A DNA stretch of 64,000 nt, from the NCBI GenBank assembly GCA_910584235.1, contig CAJTZD010000020.1, forward strand, positions 1-64,000. The letters run 5' to 3'. Position numbers and translations under genes: made by a program. Numbering within the stretch: position 1 is the first letter of the stretch; every line of letters begins with the position of its first letter. Shown here in pieces: positions 8,069 through 16,852 of the stretch. The stretch comes from an uncultured Acetatifactor sp. Lineage in GTDB: Bacteria; Bacillota; Clostridia; Lachnospirales; Lachnospiraceae. The notes below the pieces were generated by a model. It ran no database searches, was not told where the DNA came from, and saw nothing but the letters and a program-made list of their open reading frames with translations.

Positions 8069-9553
8069 TTAAATGATAATGCACACCATGCCGCCATTGC
8101 TGTCATTGACGATTTTCTGCATGGTATCCTGGAGCTTTAACTGGCTCTCTTCTCCGATGACGGCCACCTTTGCCGTAATTCCGTCATTGACCAGCTGTTC
8201 AACCGTCTTTCCGAAGATGTTGGTATTCCAGATACCGCTTTCCTTATCCTCCTGGTCAATAAAGCTGATCAAATCATTTGCCTGTTCCTCGGTCCCCACA
8301 ATGGGAGCGATTTCTGTCTCGATATTGGCGCGGATCATATGTATGGAAGGGCTGGAAGCCTTGATCTTTACGCCGAACTTATTACCGTGCTTGATCAGCT
8401 CCGGCCTCTCCAGGGAGATCTCGTCCCTGTCCGGCGTCACCACGCCATAGCCTTTGATACGCACCATGTTGACAGCGTCCAGAACCTTGACATATTCGTG
8501 CTTCATGGCAGCAAAGTCCTTTAATTTACTGATCAGCTGGTACTCATCCGATATGCGCTCGCCCACCATCTCCGTCAGCATTTCATAGTAATAAGCTTCC
8601 TCCACTTCCAGCGTCACCCTTATGACGCCGTCCGACAGGCTTATGGTATCCGTTTTACAGCGCCTTATGTACTCGCTTGACAGCTCCACGGGTTTTGTAC
8701 GCGCATCCCGGATGGTGCTGTAATCTTTCATCATATTCCTGATCTGCAGGATAATGTCCTGTTTCATACGATTGTCCCAGGGAAGCATCTCCACCCACTT
8801 AGGCATGTAGAATTCTATGGAAGAGATAGGGAATTCATACAGCACGTTTTCCAGCAGCATATGGATATCTTCTTTCTTCAGCTGTTCACAGTTTACCGTC
8901 ACGGCCGACACGCCGTATTTATCGGATATCTCTCCGGCCACCCGCCTTGCTTCCTCCGAATAGGGCTTCTGGCTGTTTACCAATACCAGGAACGGCTTGC
9001 GTAGTTTCTTTAAGGCCACGATGGTCTTTTCTTCCGCCTCCAGATAATTTTCTCTGGAAATTTCTCCGAAGCTGCCGTCCGTGGTGACCACCAGGCCGAT
9101 TGTGGAATGATCGTTCATGACCTTATCCGTGCCGATCTCCGCAGCCTGGGTAAAGGGGATTTCATAGTCGAACCATGGCGTCTTCACCATGCGCTCCATA
9201 TCCTCCTCCATATGGCCGGCCGCGCCCTCCACCATGTAGCCCACACAGTCGATGAGCCGTATGGAGACAGGTACTTCGCCGCTTAACATCACGTTTGCCG
9301 CTTCGTTGGGAATGAACTTCGGCTCTGTGGTGGTAATGGTCTTGCCGCCCGCGCTCTGGGGCAGTTCATCCTGGGCCCTGACCCTGGCATGTTCGTCCTC
9401 CATGAAAGGAAGCACCATCTCTTCCATGAACCGTTTGATAAATGTAGACTTTCCGGTGCGCACCGGCCCCAGCACTCCTATGTATATCTCCCCTCCCGTG
9501 CGGTTTTTGATGTCATTGTACAGGTCATAGGTATTTATCGAGTAATTTTCCAT
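8069..9553 (-). CDS. spoIVA: Stage IV sporulation protein A
   Basis: SpoIVA is the ATPase that polymerises on the forespore surface to form the basement layer of the spore coat. This 494-residue protein has the expected Walker A (GPVRTGKST, residues 29-37), the LIDCVGYMVEGA and DGSFGEISRENY segments typical of the family, and full family length. It is diagnostic of an endospore former. AGGAGG lies 7 nt before the ATG. Upstream, ATAAT and CATATACAT elements resemble a sigma-E promoter. The gene stands between a serpin lipoprotein and nucleoside phosphorylase and appears to be its own unit. Confidence 0.96.
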   Translation of the reverse strand: MENYSINTYDLYNDIKNRTGGEIYIGVLGPVRTGKSTFIKRFMEEMVLPFMEDEHARVRAQDELPQSAGGKTITTTEPKFIPNEAANVMLSGEVPVSIRLIDCVGYMVEGAAGHMEEDMERMVKTPWFDYEIPFTQAAEIGTDKVMNDHSTIGLVVTTDGSFGEISRENYLEAEEKTIVALKKLRKPFLVLVNSQKPYSEEARRVAGEISDKYGVSAVTVNCEQLKKEDIHMLLENVLYEFPISSIEFYMPKWVEMLPWDNRMKQDIILQIRNMMKDYSTIRDARTKPVELSSEYIRRCKTDTISLSDGVIRVTLEVEEAYYYEMLTEMVGERISDEYQLISKLKDFAAMKHEYVKVLDAVNMVRIKGYGVVTPDRDEISLERPELIKHGNKFGVKIKASSPSIHMIRANIETEIAPIVGTEEQANDLISFIDQEDKESGIWNTNIFGKTVEQLVNDGITAKVAVIGEESQLKLQDTMQKIVNDSNGGMVCIII

Positions 9554-9580
9554 AGAAAAACCTCCTGCATATACTGTTAG

Positions 9581-9610
9581 ATGTATATGTAGGAGGTCCG
9601 GAAATTATGA
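9581..9610 (-). promoter_or_regulatory. Possible sigma-E-like promoter of spoIVA
   Basis: Minus-strand TCATAATTT (9602-9610) and CATATACAT (9581-9589) are spaced about 12-13 nt and sit ~30 nt from the spoIVA start. They partly resemble the mother-cell sigma-E consensus (ATA-rich -35, CATACAnT -10). spoIVA is known to depend on sigma-E in Bacillus. The match is imperfect. Confidence 0.3.
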
Positions 9611-10993
9611 TATCCCTTCTACAACTCCCAAAAACAGGGGGAGATTGTGTTCGCAGTCCAAGATCATGTAGACGAAAGGCCTGTTCAGGTACACTGTCCT
9701 GACATCCTCTTGCGGCATGGCACCTTCAGCTCTCATCTCCACTGCGGTGGCAGCCCCTGCTTTCGTCCCTTTCTCGTCCACTGTGATGTAAGTCTTGTGC
9801 AGTACGCGGCTGATGAAGATATTTCCGTCCAGAGATCTGCCTATGCCGGAGAAATCCGCTTTGGCGGAGTCAAAGGCATCCTGCATTCCCATTTCCTCCA
9901 GGATACGGCGCAGTTCCGTGCCATACTCGCTCTCATATTTCGGAATGGCGGCATTTACATGCAGCTGCGTGGGATGCGAGAGAATATCCCGCAGCTTCTC
10001 CCCGTCCAGAGTCGCCACATATTCCGCCACAGTCATGCCCTCTTCGGGCAGCAGCGCCGCGTAAACATATTTCCTGTCTGCATAATATTTCAGAAAGCCT
10101 GTGGCATGGGTATCCTCCAGGTACTGGCTCTCCTCGGAGTACATCATCTCTACATTTATGGTATTCCCGTCTTCTGTCTTAAATTCTCCCTCCCGCACTT
10201 CGTTTTCGCGATAGATCCGCTCCCATTCCGCGTCGAACGCCAGAGCATTCACCAGGTACATCACCGCGTCCGCCGGAATCTCGTCCAGGATTTCCTCAAT
10301 CATGCCGTCCGTATTGTCCTTTACCCAGTCATTGATCTCCTTGCAGGCTGTGCTGTCAAAGGTCACGCGGCGTATGCCGGATTCAAACAGTTCCTCATTC
10401 TTTTTTAAGAAATCCTCCTCCACCGTAAAGCGCTCATCCGCCGTGAACCAGATGGCGTTGGCCATGGTCAGCTTATACTTTTCGGCGGCGGGGAGAGTCC
10501 TCTGGTAGTCCCACAGGCAGGCGGACAGTTCCGGCACCGATATGCCGAAAGCCTCTTCCATCTGGCTTTGGGTCTCTCCCCTCGCTCCGTTTGCCGTCAT
10601 GACCAGCGCCGAGAGCACTGACAGCGGCGAGAGGAGGACATTTCTGCCGCACAGGCTTTCGTCATATATAGATTTCGGCATGGAGGCGTGGGGCGGCAGA
10701 GTCGTATTTCCGGAAGAAGCTGCTGCTTCCTCTATGCCAAGCTTAAGGAGCCGCAGACCGAAATCTGTGATCTTACTGGCGGTGGCCTCTATATCGGGGC
10801 CGTCTATGTCACTGTCCTGGCCTGCAGGTACGTCTACATCGCCTGGCGATACGTTCGTGCCATCCATCTGCATTCCGCTCCCGTTCTGCTTTTGGTCTGC
10901 ATCCCTATTGCCGCAGCCTGTGGCAAAGGCTGTCATCGCTGCTGTCAGCAGTAAAGCTATTGCCCTTGCTGCCTGCCCATTCCATTTTCTCAT
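9605..10993 (-). CDS. Secreted lipoprotein serpin (serine protease inhibitor)
   Basis: The first 27 residues are a lipoprotein signal ending FATGC, so Cys27 would be lipidated on the cell surface. After an acidic linker (~30-70) comes a full serpin fold, with PLSVLSALVMTANGARGET near residue 125 and the C-terminal signature LNRPFVYMILD. The reactive-loop hinge DEKGTKAGAATAVEM has the small residues needed for loop insertion, which suggests an inhibitory serpin. Counting 16 residues from the hinge Glu puts Glu at P1, but the loop is about 5 residues longer than in antitrypsin, so P1 is uncertain. Serpins in gut bacteria are thought to blunt host or competitor proteases. Confidence 0.9.
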   Translation of the reverse strand: MRKWNGQAARAIALLLTAAMTAFATGCGNRDADQKQNGSGMQMDGTNVSPGDVDVPAGQDSDIDGPDIEATASKITDFGLRLLKLGIEEAAASSGNTTLPPHASMPKSIYDESLCGRNVLLSPLSVLSALVMTANGARGETQSQMEEAFGISVPELSACLWDYQRTLPAAEKYKLTMANAIWFTADERFTVEEDFLKKNEELFESGIRRVTFDSTACKEINDWVKDNTDGMIEEILDEIPADAVMYLVNALAFDAEWERIYRENEVREGEFKTEDGNTINVEMMYSEESQYLEDTHATGFLKYYADRKYVYAALLPEEGMTVAEYVATLDGEKLRDILSHPTQLHVNAAIPKYESEYGTELRRILEEMGMQDAFDSAKADFSGIGRSLDGNIFISRVLHKTYITVDEKGTKAGAATAVEMRAEGAMPQEDVRTVYLNRPFVYMILDCEHNLPLFLGVVEGIS

Positions 10994-11153
10994 AATAATA
11001 TCCCTCCTTTGAAGTCCTGTTCTTCCGGCTTTCCGCTATTTCCAAACAGAGGCAGATTTCGCCCCAGCTTCCCACAATGCAACTGTCCCGTCTGATATAT
11101 ATAGACGAAAGGTACAGGAAAAGGTTCCTGCATAATATAAAAACAATACAAAA

Positions 11154-11178
11154 AGGCTCTTCTTTTTCAGAAGAGCCT
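11154..11178 (-). terminator. Rho-independent terminator after tyrS
   Basis: A 10-bp perfect stem (AGGCTCTTCT/AGAAGAGCCT) with a 5-nt loop, followed on the minus strand by TTTTTGT, 43 nt after the tyrS stop. Confidence 0.85.
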
Positions 11179-11221
11179 GGGTAACCATAATATACAGACA
11201 TTCTATGCCCACATCGCGTTA

Positions 11222-12472
11222 TTATTTCATAACGACTTTCTTGTAGTTCTTCTTGCCACGTCTGACGACGATGCCGTCTCCGGCAAACTGCTCCGGACGG
11301 TATAAGGTCTTCACATCGCTCACCTTTTCATTGTCCACCGTAACGCCGCCCTGTTCCACCGCGCGCCTGGCCTCGGAGCGGGAGGCGTTCAGGCCGGCCT
11401 TTACCAGCACGCCCAGGATATCGATAGTGCCGTCCTTAAAATCGCTCTCCTCCACTTCGCATGTGGGCATATGGGCAGCAACCTCCGCTCCGCCGCCGGC
11501 GAAGAGACTACGGGCACCGTCCTGGGCTTTATTTGCCTCTTCTTCGCCATGCACCAGCTTGGTCAGTTCAAAGGCCAGGATTTCCTTGGCCTGGTTAAGC
11601 TGGCTGCCCTCCCACTTGTCCATTTCGTCAATCTGCTCAATGGGCAGGAACGTCAGCATCCGCAGACACTTCAGCACATCCGCGTCCGCCACGTTTCTCC
11701 AGTACTGGTAGAACTCAAAAGGAGAGGTCTTATCAGGAGCAAGCCACACCGCCCCTTTCTGGGTCTTGCCCATCTTCTTTCCCTCGGAATTCAGCAGCAG
11801 CGTGATCGTCATAGCATACGCGTCTTTGCCAAGCTTACGCCGGATCAGTTCTGTGCCGCCCAGCATGTTACTCCACTGGTCGTCGCCGCCGAACTGCATG
11901 TTGCAGCCGTATTTCTCGTACAGCTTCAGGAAATCAAAGCTCTGCATGATCATATAGTTGAACTCCAGGAAGCTTAAGCCTTTCTCCATGCGCTGTTTGT
12001 AACATTCCGCTGTCAGCATCCTGTTCACAGAGAAATGTACGCCAATATCCCGGATAAATTCAATATAGTTCAAATCCCGGAGCCAATCGGCATTATTCAC
12101 CATCAGCGCCTTTGAGCTTCCCTCTTCCAGAGAATCGCCGAACTCAATGAAGCGGCTCATCTGCTTCCGAAAGCATTCGCAATTATGATCGATCATCTCT
12201 GTAGTCATCATAGTGCGCAGGTCGCTTCTGCCGGAAGGATCGCCGATCATGCCTGTGCCACCACCGATGAGGGCGATGGGCCTGTTCCCTGCCATCTGCA
12301 GACGCTTCATCAGACACAGGGCCATGAAATGCCCCACATGCAGGCTGTCCGCCGTAGGATCAAAGCCGATGTAGAATGTGGCTTTTCCGTTATTGATCAG
12401 TTCCTTGATCTCTTCCTCATCCGTCAGTTGTGCCAAAAGCCCTCTTGCTTTTAACTCGTCAAATACTGTCAT
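11222..12472 (-). CDS. tyrS: Tyrosyl-tRNA synthetase
   Basis: Class I synthetase of 416 residues that charges tRNA-Tyr. The HIGH motif is HVGH (45-48), the tyrosine pocket includes YIGFDPTADSLHVGH and QFGGDDQWSN, the KMSKS-type loop is KKMGKTQKG, and the C-terminal ~65 residues are an S4 RNA-binding domain (GLNASRSEARRAVEQGGV). The ATG at 12472 follows GGAGAGAG; the frame is open 19 codons further upstream but that stretch is Arg-rich and lacks a ribosome site. Expression is controlled by the T-box leader directly upstream. Confidence 0.96.
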   Translation of the reverse strand: MTVFDELKARGLLAQLTDEEEIKELINNGKATFYIGFDPTADSLHVGHFMALCLMKRLQMAGNRPIALIGGGTGMIGDPSGRSDLRTMMTTEMIDHNCECFRKQMSRFIEFGDSLEEGSSKALMVNNADWLRDLNYIEFIRDIGVHFSVNRMLTAECYKQRMEKGLSFLEFNYMIMQSFDFLKLYEKYGCNMQFGGDDQWSNMLGGTELIRRKLGKDAYAMTITLLLNSEGKKMGKTQKGAVWLAPDKTSPFEFYQYWRNVADADVLKCLRMLTFLPIEQIDEMDKWEGSQLNQAKEILAFELTKLVHGEEEANKAQDGARSLFAGGGAEVAAHMPTCEVEESDFKDGTIDILGVLVKAGLNASRSEARRAVEQGGVTVDNEKVSDVKTLYRPEQFAGDGIVVRRGKKNYKKVVMK

Positions 12473-12561
12473 TGCTCTCTCTCCTTTTCTTCTTGTCCGC
12501 CTCAGAACTCTCAGGCTGTTTTTGGGCATCTTTGCGAACCCGTTTGTACCGTTTTTTACAC

Positions 12562-12830
12562 AAAAAAACCCGTCCCTGTGAAAGGACGGGCCTGCACTCG
12601 TGTTACCACCTTACTTCCCGCAAGGCTCACACCCTGCGGCTTAATGAGTATCCATCAATACTCCGGCAGATATCGGTGCCTCCGGCAAAGCCTACTCTTT
12701 ACATTTCAGCCCTGCTGCTCCGGGATGTATTTTCCCTTTTGCCCTGCTTGCGCCTCTCACCACCCGGCAGCTCTCTGTCAGCCTTTAGACAAAGGTACTT
12801 TTTCCCATCATCGCGTTCGCGTTATTCTGG
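12562..12830 (-). promoter_or_regulatory. Tyrosine T-box riboswitch (tyrS leader)
   Basis: The minus-strand transcript carries the T-box core GGTGGTAACACG (12599-12610) just before a terminator stem CCCGTCC/GGACGGG (12569-12590) with a run of seven Ts (12562-12568). About 120 nt upstream lies a UAC specifier codon (12727-12729) followed by A, in the context AATACATCCCGG, as expected for tyrosine. The T-box UGGU matches the ACCA end of tRNA-Tyr with discriminator A73. Uncharged tRNA-Tyr would stabilise the antiterminator and turn on tyrS. Stem I, specifier, T-box and terminator are all in the right order. Confidence 0.92.
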
Positions 12831-12836
12831 TTTCCT

Positions 12837-12865
12837 ATTATACTCATGGCAACTGGGTTTGTCAA
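12837..12865 (-). promoter_or_regulatory. Consensus promoter of tyrS
   Basis: Perfect TTGACA (12860-12865), 17-bp spacer and perfect TATAAT (12837-12842) on the minus strand, giving a transcript start near 12830 at the head of the T-box leader. Confidence 0.9.
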
Positions 12866-12888
12866 GAAAATTTCACTGTGAAATTTTC
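12866..12888. repeat. 23-bp palindrome at the tyrS promoter and acyltransferase gene end
   Basis: An 11-bp perfect inverted repeat (GAAAATTTCAC, one base, GTGAAATTTTC) directly abuts the tyrS -35 box and covers the stop codon of the SGNH-like gene. It could be a protein-binding operator or an intrinsic terminator for the gene ending here; the short spacer favours a DNA operator. Confidence 0.75.
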
Positions 12889-13945
12889 ACTGCCAGTATG
12901 CCTCATAGTCATAGTCCTTTGCGAATTCATACATTTCAAGCAAAGTCTCGTCCAGGTTTTCTCTGGTAATGCGGTTTTCCCCCTGTCTGATACAGTCAAA
13001 TATATACCTGTTATATTCCGGGCGATGGTGGCAGACATCTCTATAGCATTCCAGATTGATGATAATTTCTTCCTCATTCTGGAAATAGTATAAGGATACA
13101 TTTTCATATTCCAGAAAATGCTGTATGGCATAACGATAGATCTCCAGCATATCCTCCAGACTGCCCCGCAAAACAATTTGTTCCCAATACAGCATGCTGT
13201 ACGGCGGGAAAAAGATGATAAATTCCGTATCCGGATTCTGCTCGATAAAGGGAAGTATATTGTCCAGATTTTCCTGACACAGCGCCAGCTTCTGCTCCAG
13301 CGGCTCAGCTTCCTGGCTGTCCCCGCTCCCCTGTATCAGCGCTTCTCTAACCCCTCTGGCCATATTCAAAGTGATTTCTCTCCCAAAAAGAGCTTCATCT
13401 TCCCAGGTATATGCCGTATCTATATTGTCCTCAATTCCCTGCAGGGCATCCAGGATTCTTTCCCAGCTTCTTATAACAATATCCCGATTAAAAATATACT
13501 GATAGTCATTAAACAAATTGTCGTCATAGAGATATTCCGGACGTTCCACATAGGCAGTCCAACTGGGGGAAGTCAGCTGATAATCGTTGATATCCATGAA
13601 CACATGTCTCACCGGCTCTCTCCTGGAAAAGATAATGGAGAAAATGGCTTTCAGGTCGTCGCTCCTGGCTCCGGAATAAGACAGCTTTATAGTATCCCAG
13701 CCAAGCTCATCATCGAACCACTTAGTATGAAAATTTTCTGTCATGGATGTTCCTATAATGGCATCTGAATATTCCAGATTCCTTGCGGCTCCCGGCGTCT
13801 GGTATACCGCGTTGTCCAGGATAACAGGCATGCCAAACCAAGGCTTATGATACTGGTAAAACGGATCCACCATAAAACACAGCAATCCCACTACTAAAAG
13901 CCCACACAGTAATGTCAACGTGAATCTTCTAAATTTCTTTGCCAC
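12887..13945 (-). CDS. SGNH-like partner of an MBOAT O-acyltransferase
   Basis: A 352-residue protein with one N-terminal membrane helix (residues ~8-27) and an extracytoplasmic domain. GTSMTE (Ser67) fits the SGNH block-I nucleophile and DVCH (303-306) fits the Asp-x-x-His dyad, as in DltD and AlgJ/AlgX-like proteins that work with MBOAT proteins. It would take an acyl group passed by the MBOAT protein and transfer it to a surface polymer; this is inference from motifs and from the 18-nt gap to the MBOAT gene. The polymer is unknown. It is the last gene of a five-gene run. Confidence 0.7.
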   Translation of the reverse strand: MAKKFRRFTLTLLCGLLVVGLLCFMVDPFYQYHKPWFGMPVILDNAVYQTPGAARNLEYSDAIIGTSMTENFHTKWFDDELGWDTIKLSYSGARSDDLKAIFSIIFSRREPVRHVFMDINDYQLTSPSWTAYVERPEYLYDDNLFNDYQYIFNRDIVIRSWERILDALQGIEDNIDTAYTWEDEALFGREITLNMARGVREALIQGSGDSQEAEPLEQKLALCQENLDNILPFIEQNPDTEFIIFFPPYSMLYWEQIVLRGSLEDMLEIYRYAIQHFLEYENVSLYYFQNEEEIIINLECYRDVCHHRPEYNRYIFDCIRQGENRITRENLDETLLEMYEFAKDYDYEAYWQ

Positions 13946-13963
13946 GACTACTCTTCTTTCTGC

Positions 13964-15430
13964 CTAAAAATTGAAATAAATAAACTTTGACACCTGCGAC
14001 AGCCACAAAAACGACCAGGCAAATAAGATGCTGAGCCAGACATACCAGGTGGTTTTGGTTATCTTTCTCTTTACCAGCTCATGACTGGACGGAAATACAA
14101 CGCAGATCATCACCCCGGCCAGACACCAGACAGGCACGGCAATCTGGCAGATTCCCGCAAGCGCAGGGGCAGAGACGAATCTTTCCAGCGTAACTTTCCA
14201 GACAGTATTATCGCAGAAAGCTGCCGTCATGGCTCCGGGAAGCCCGCCGGTTCCGCCTGAAACTAACCGGTCAAACAGCCGCCAGGGCTGCCTGAAATAT
14301 TCTGCCCGAAAAAACACCCAGGCAATATTGACGAACGCGAACGTGCCTAACCACAGCAGCCACTTGGGCAGCCTGTCAATGCTCCGCCTGCCTACCCGGT
14401 AAATCACCATGACAATCCCATGCATCATGCCCCAGAGCACATATGTCCATGCGGCTCCGTGCCAAAGTCCGCTCACCGTAAATACGATCATCACATTGAC
14501 GCAGGTGCGCAGCATCCCTTTCCGGTTCCCGCCCAGCGGAATATAGAGATATGTGGTCAGAAAGCGCGACAATGTCATGTGCCAGCGCTTCCAGAATTGG
14601 GAAATGGTAAGCGATTTATAGGGCGAATCGAAATTAACCGGAATGATAATGTTGAAAAGCCTTCCCAGACCCAAAGCCATATCGCAGTATCCGCTGAAGT
14701 CAAAATAGATCTGCAGTGTAAATGTCAGAATCGTAACCACAGCTCCAAGCGAGCTCAATTCCGGCAGATTGGCATATCCGGCATCGCAGATTCTGGCAAA
14801 GGAGTCTGCGATCAAAATCTTTTTGGCAAAGCCAATGATAAAATACTCCAGGCCGGAAGTCATATTATCGTAATTGATCCTGCGGTTTTCCGGATTTGTG
14901 AACTGCGGTATCATCTCCTTGTACAGGACGATAGGCCCTGCCACCAGCTGCGGGAAAAACGAAACGAAAAGGGCATAATCCAGGAATCCGACTTTCTCCG
15001 TTGCCCTTTGATAACTGTCTGTCACAAAGGACAGCTGCTGAAAGGTATAAAAGCTGATTCCCAGAGGCAGAGCAATATTTTTCAGTACAAAATCCGCACC
15101 CAAGAGGCGGTTTACATTCATAATCGTAAAATCAAAATATTTAAAGTAAAAAAGCAGGCCAAGATTCGCCAGAATCCCAACGGACAGCCACAGCCCGCGC
15201 AGCCTCCGGGAAAAGTCTTTTCTCATCAACAGTAAATGCAGAGCAAAATTCACCAGAATGCTGAAAGCCAGCAGATAGCATAGGCGGTAGTCGGCATAGC
15301 CATAAAAGACAAAGGAAAACACAATAAGCGAAAACTGCGCCGTCCGGTACCACTTAAAGTGATTCAGCAGGAAATAAATGATCCATACACATGGTAAAAA
15401 TGCGATAAAAGCATAGGAATTAAAAAGCAT
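13964..15430 (-). CDS. MBOAT-family O-acyltransferase (AlgI/DltB-like)
   Basis: A 488-residue polytopic protein with the MBOAT signature. YFDFSGYCDMALGLGRLF lies near residue 245, SQFWKRWHMTLSRFLTTYLY near 280, and the catalytic His is in SGLWHGAAW near residue 324. Such proteins move acetyl or other acyl groups across the membrane for O-acylation of alginate, peptidoglycan, teichoic acid or exopolysaccharide. The adjacent SGNH-like protein is the likely extracellular partner. It starts 20 nt after the stop of the VWA gene, so it is probably co-transcribed with the AAA/VWA genes. Confidence 0.9.
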   Translation of the reverse strand: MLFNSYAFIAFLPCVWIIYFLLNHFKWYRTAQFSLIVFSFVFYGYADYRLCYLLAFSILVNFALHLLLMRKDFSRRLRGLWLSVGILANLGLLFYFKYFDFTIMNVNRLLGADFVLKNIALPLGISFYTFQQLSFVTDSYQRATEKVGFLDYALFVSFFPQLVAGPIVLYKEMIPQFTNPENRRINYDNMTSGLEYFIIGFAKKILIADSFARICDAGYANLPELSSLGAVVTILTFTLQIYFDFSGYCDMALGLGRLFNIIIPVNFDSPYKSLTISQFWKRWHMTLSRFLTTYLYIPLGGNRKGMLRTCVNVMIVFTVSGLWHGAAWTYVLWGMMHGIVMVIYRVGRRSIDRLPKWLLWLGTFAFVNIAWVFFRAEYFRQPWRLFDRLVSGGTGGLPGAMTAAFCDNTVWKVTLERFVSAPALAGICQIAVPVWCLAGVMICVVFPSSHELVKRKITKTTWYVWLSILFAWSFLWLSQVSKFIYFNF

Positions 15431-15450
15431 TTATTTTTCGTTTCTCCTGT

Positions 15451-16653
15451 CTATTTATTCGCCATCAGTTTGACCATAGCCTGGTTTAAACCGTCTACGG
15501 TGAGCTTATACATGGGGAACAATTCTTTCACCGCAGTCTCCGCCTCCCGCCAGGGTGCGCGGCCCGGGGCCATTTTCGGATTCAGCCATACGATCTTTTT
15601 GTATTTTTTCTTCAAAAGTTGCAGCCATTCATAGCCTGACAAACCGCCGTTGGGGCCTCTGTAGTTACCGGTGTCGGAATACAGCTCCTCCGGCGCCATA
15701 GCGGCGTCTCCGACGATTATAACCTTGTAATCGCCGTCCACATTTCGGAACATCCACTCTGTGTCCACCCAGTCTCCGTTCTCGCATTCCGGGGTCTTGT
15801 ACATTTTGCTGTAGATGCAGTTGTGGAAATAGTAAGTCTTCACATCCTTGTAATGATTGGACTTGTGGATGGCCTGGAACAGGTCGTTCAAGAGGCTGCT
15901 GAACGGAATCATAGTGCCGCCGGAATCCATCAGAAGCAAGAGCTTTACCGCGTTCTTCCGGGGTTTTTGCATGACAATCTGCAGACAGCCGCCATTATTG
16001 CAGGTCTTGTCCACAGTGCCGTTTATGTCCAGCTCTGTCTCCGGAATATCCAGCCTGCTGGAGAACTGACGCAACTTCCGGAACGCCATCTGGAACTGTC
16101 TGTTATCCAGTACCCTGTCGTCCCGAAAATCTCTGTATTTCCTGGCCCCTACCACCGCGAAAGCAGACTGGTAGCCGGTCTTGCCGCCTACGCGCACACC
16201 GCCTACATTGCCGCCCGTATTGCCAAAGGAGGTCTTTCCCATGGTACCGATCCAGAAGCTCCCTCCATTGTGTTCGCTGTCCTGGTCTTTCAGGCGCTGT
16301 CGGAACTTCTCTTCCACGTCCTCTTTGTCGATCTGGAGATCCTCCATTTTATTCATATGGTCCCTGGCCTCTTCGTGGGCCAGCTCCATCATGTCGGACT
16401 TGTCCAGCCAGCGGAGCATCTCCTTGCCCACTTCCGTCTCCCGCTGGGCTGCCCTGAAGCACTCTTCAAAGGCCATATCGAACTTGTCGAAATCCGTCTC
16501 GCTCTTCACCAGGATCATCCGGGCCGTGTAGTAGAAACGGGTCAGGGAGCTGCCGCAGAGCCCCTTGTCCAGGGCCTCCTGGAAAGTAAGCCACTCTCCC
16601 AGGGTTACCCGTAACCCCTTTTCCCGCAATGTCTCGAAAAATTTAATGAACAT
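15451..16653 (-). CDS. CoxE-like VWA-domain protein
   Basis: This 400-residue protein matches the CoxE/YehP-type family of VWA proteins that pair with MoxR ATPases. The first ~110 residues are helical (MFIKFFETLREKGLRVTLGEW). A Gly-rich segment GTMGKTSFGNTGGNVGG lies near residue 135. The VWA domain runs from ~225 to 390, with a degenerate MIDAS, DSGGT instead of DxSxS (near residue 243), and GDAAM as the later metal-loop segment. Its ATG follows the stop of the 59-residue ORF after three bases. VWA/MoxR pairs act as chaperone-like machines that insert cofactors or activate enzymes; the client is unknown here. Confidence 0.85.
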   Translation of the reverse strand: MFIKFFETLREKGLRVTLGEWLTFQEALDKGLCGSSLTRFYYTARMILVKSETDFDKFDMAFEECFRAAQRETEVGKEMLRWLDKSDMMELAHEEARDHMNKMEDLQIDKEDVEEKFRQRLKDQDSEHNGGSFWIGTMGKTSFGNTGGNVGGVRVGGKTGYQSAFAVVGARKYRDFRDDRVLDNRQFQMAFRKLRQFSSRLDIPETELDINGTVDKTCNNGGCLQIVMQKPRKNAVKLLLLMDSGGTMIPFSSLLNDLFQAIHKSNHYKDVKTYYFHNCIYSKMYKTPECENGDWVDTEWMFRNVDGDYKVIIVGDAAMAPEELYSDTGNYRGPNGGLSGYEWLQLLKKKYKKIVWLNPKMAPGRAPWREAETAVKELFPMYKLTVDGLNQAMVKLMANK

Positions 16654-16656
16654 ATG

Positions 16657-16836
16657 TTATCCTCGATTCGCCTTATCGCCGCAAGGCCTTGCCGTAACGG
16701 TTCCTTTCTCCTGCCCTGGCATTTCCTGTCCATCCATTTTTTCAGAAATGCTCTTCTTCCTTTCTATCCTCTCTGCTATCTTCTGTGCCATCTTATGGCA
16801 CCACTCCAAAAGCATCTGATTGGCAATCTGCCCCAT
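16657..16836 (-). CDS. 59-residue ORF between the AAA and VWA genes
   Basis: A short reading frame starting MGQIANQMLLEWCHKMAQKI and ending before the VWA start codon, with GGAGAT directly before its ATG. It fills the gap between the AAA ATPase stop (16 nt away) and the VWA start (3 nt away), so coupled translation is likely. The protein is basic and helical in its first 35 residues, then Gly/Glu-rich. No family is recognised. Tight packing and a good ribosome site support it; lack of known homologues keeps confidence moderate. Confidence 0.55.
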   Translation of the reverse strand: MGQIANQMLLEWCHKMAQKIAERIERKKSISEKMDGQEMPGQEKGTVTARPCGDKANRG

Positions 16837-16852
16837 ATCTCCATCTCCCTTT

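Noticed and set aside
7884..8084. A 66-codon frame between spoIVA and the nucleoside phosphorylase
   Set aside because: Overlaps the spoIVA end, has no ribosome site and contains the phosphorylase promoter.
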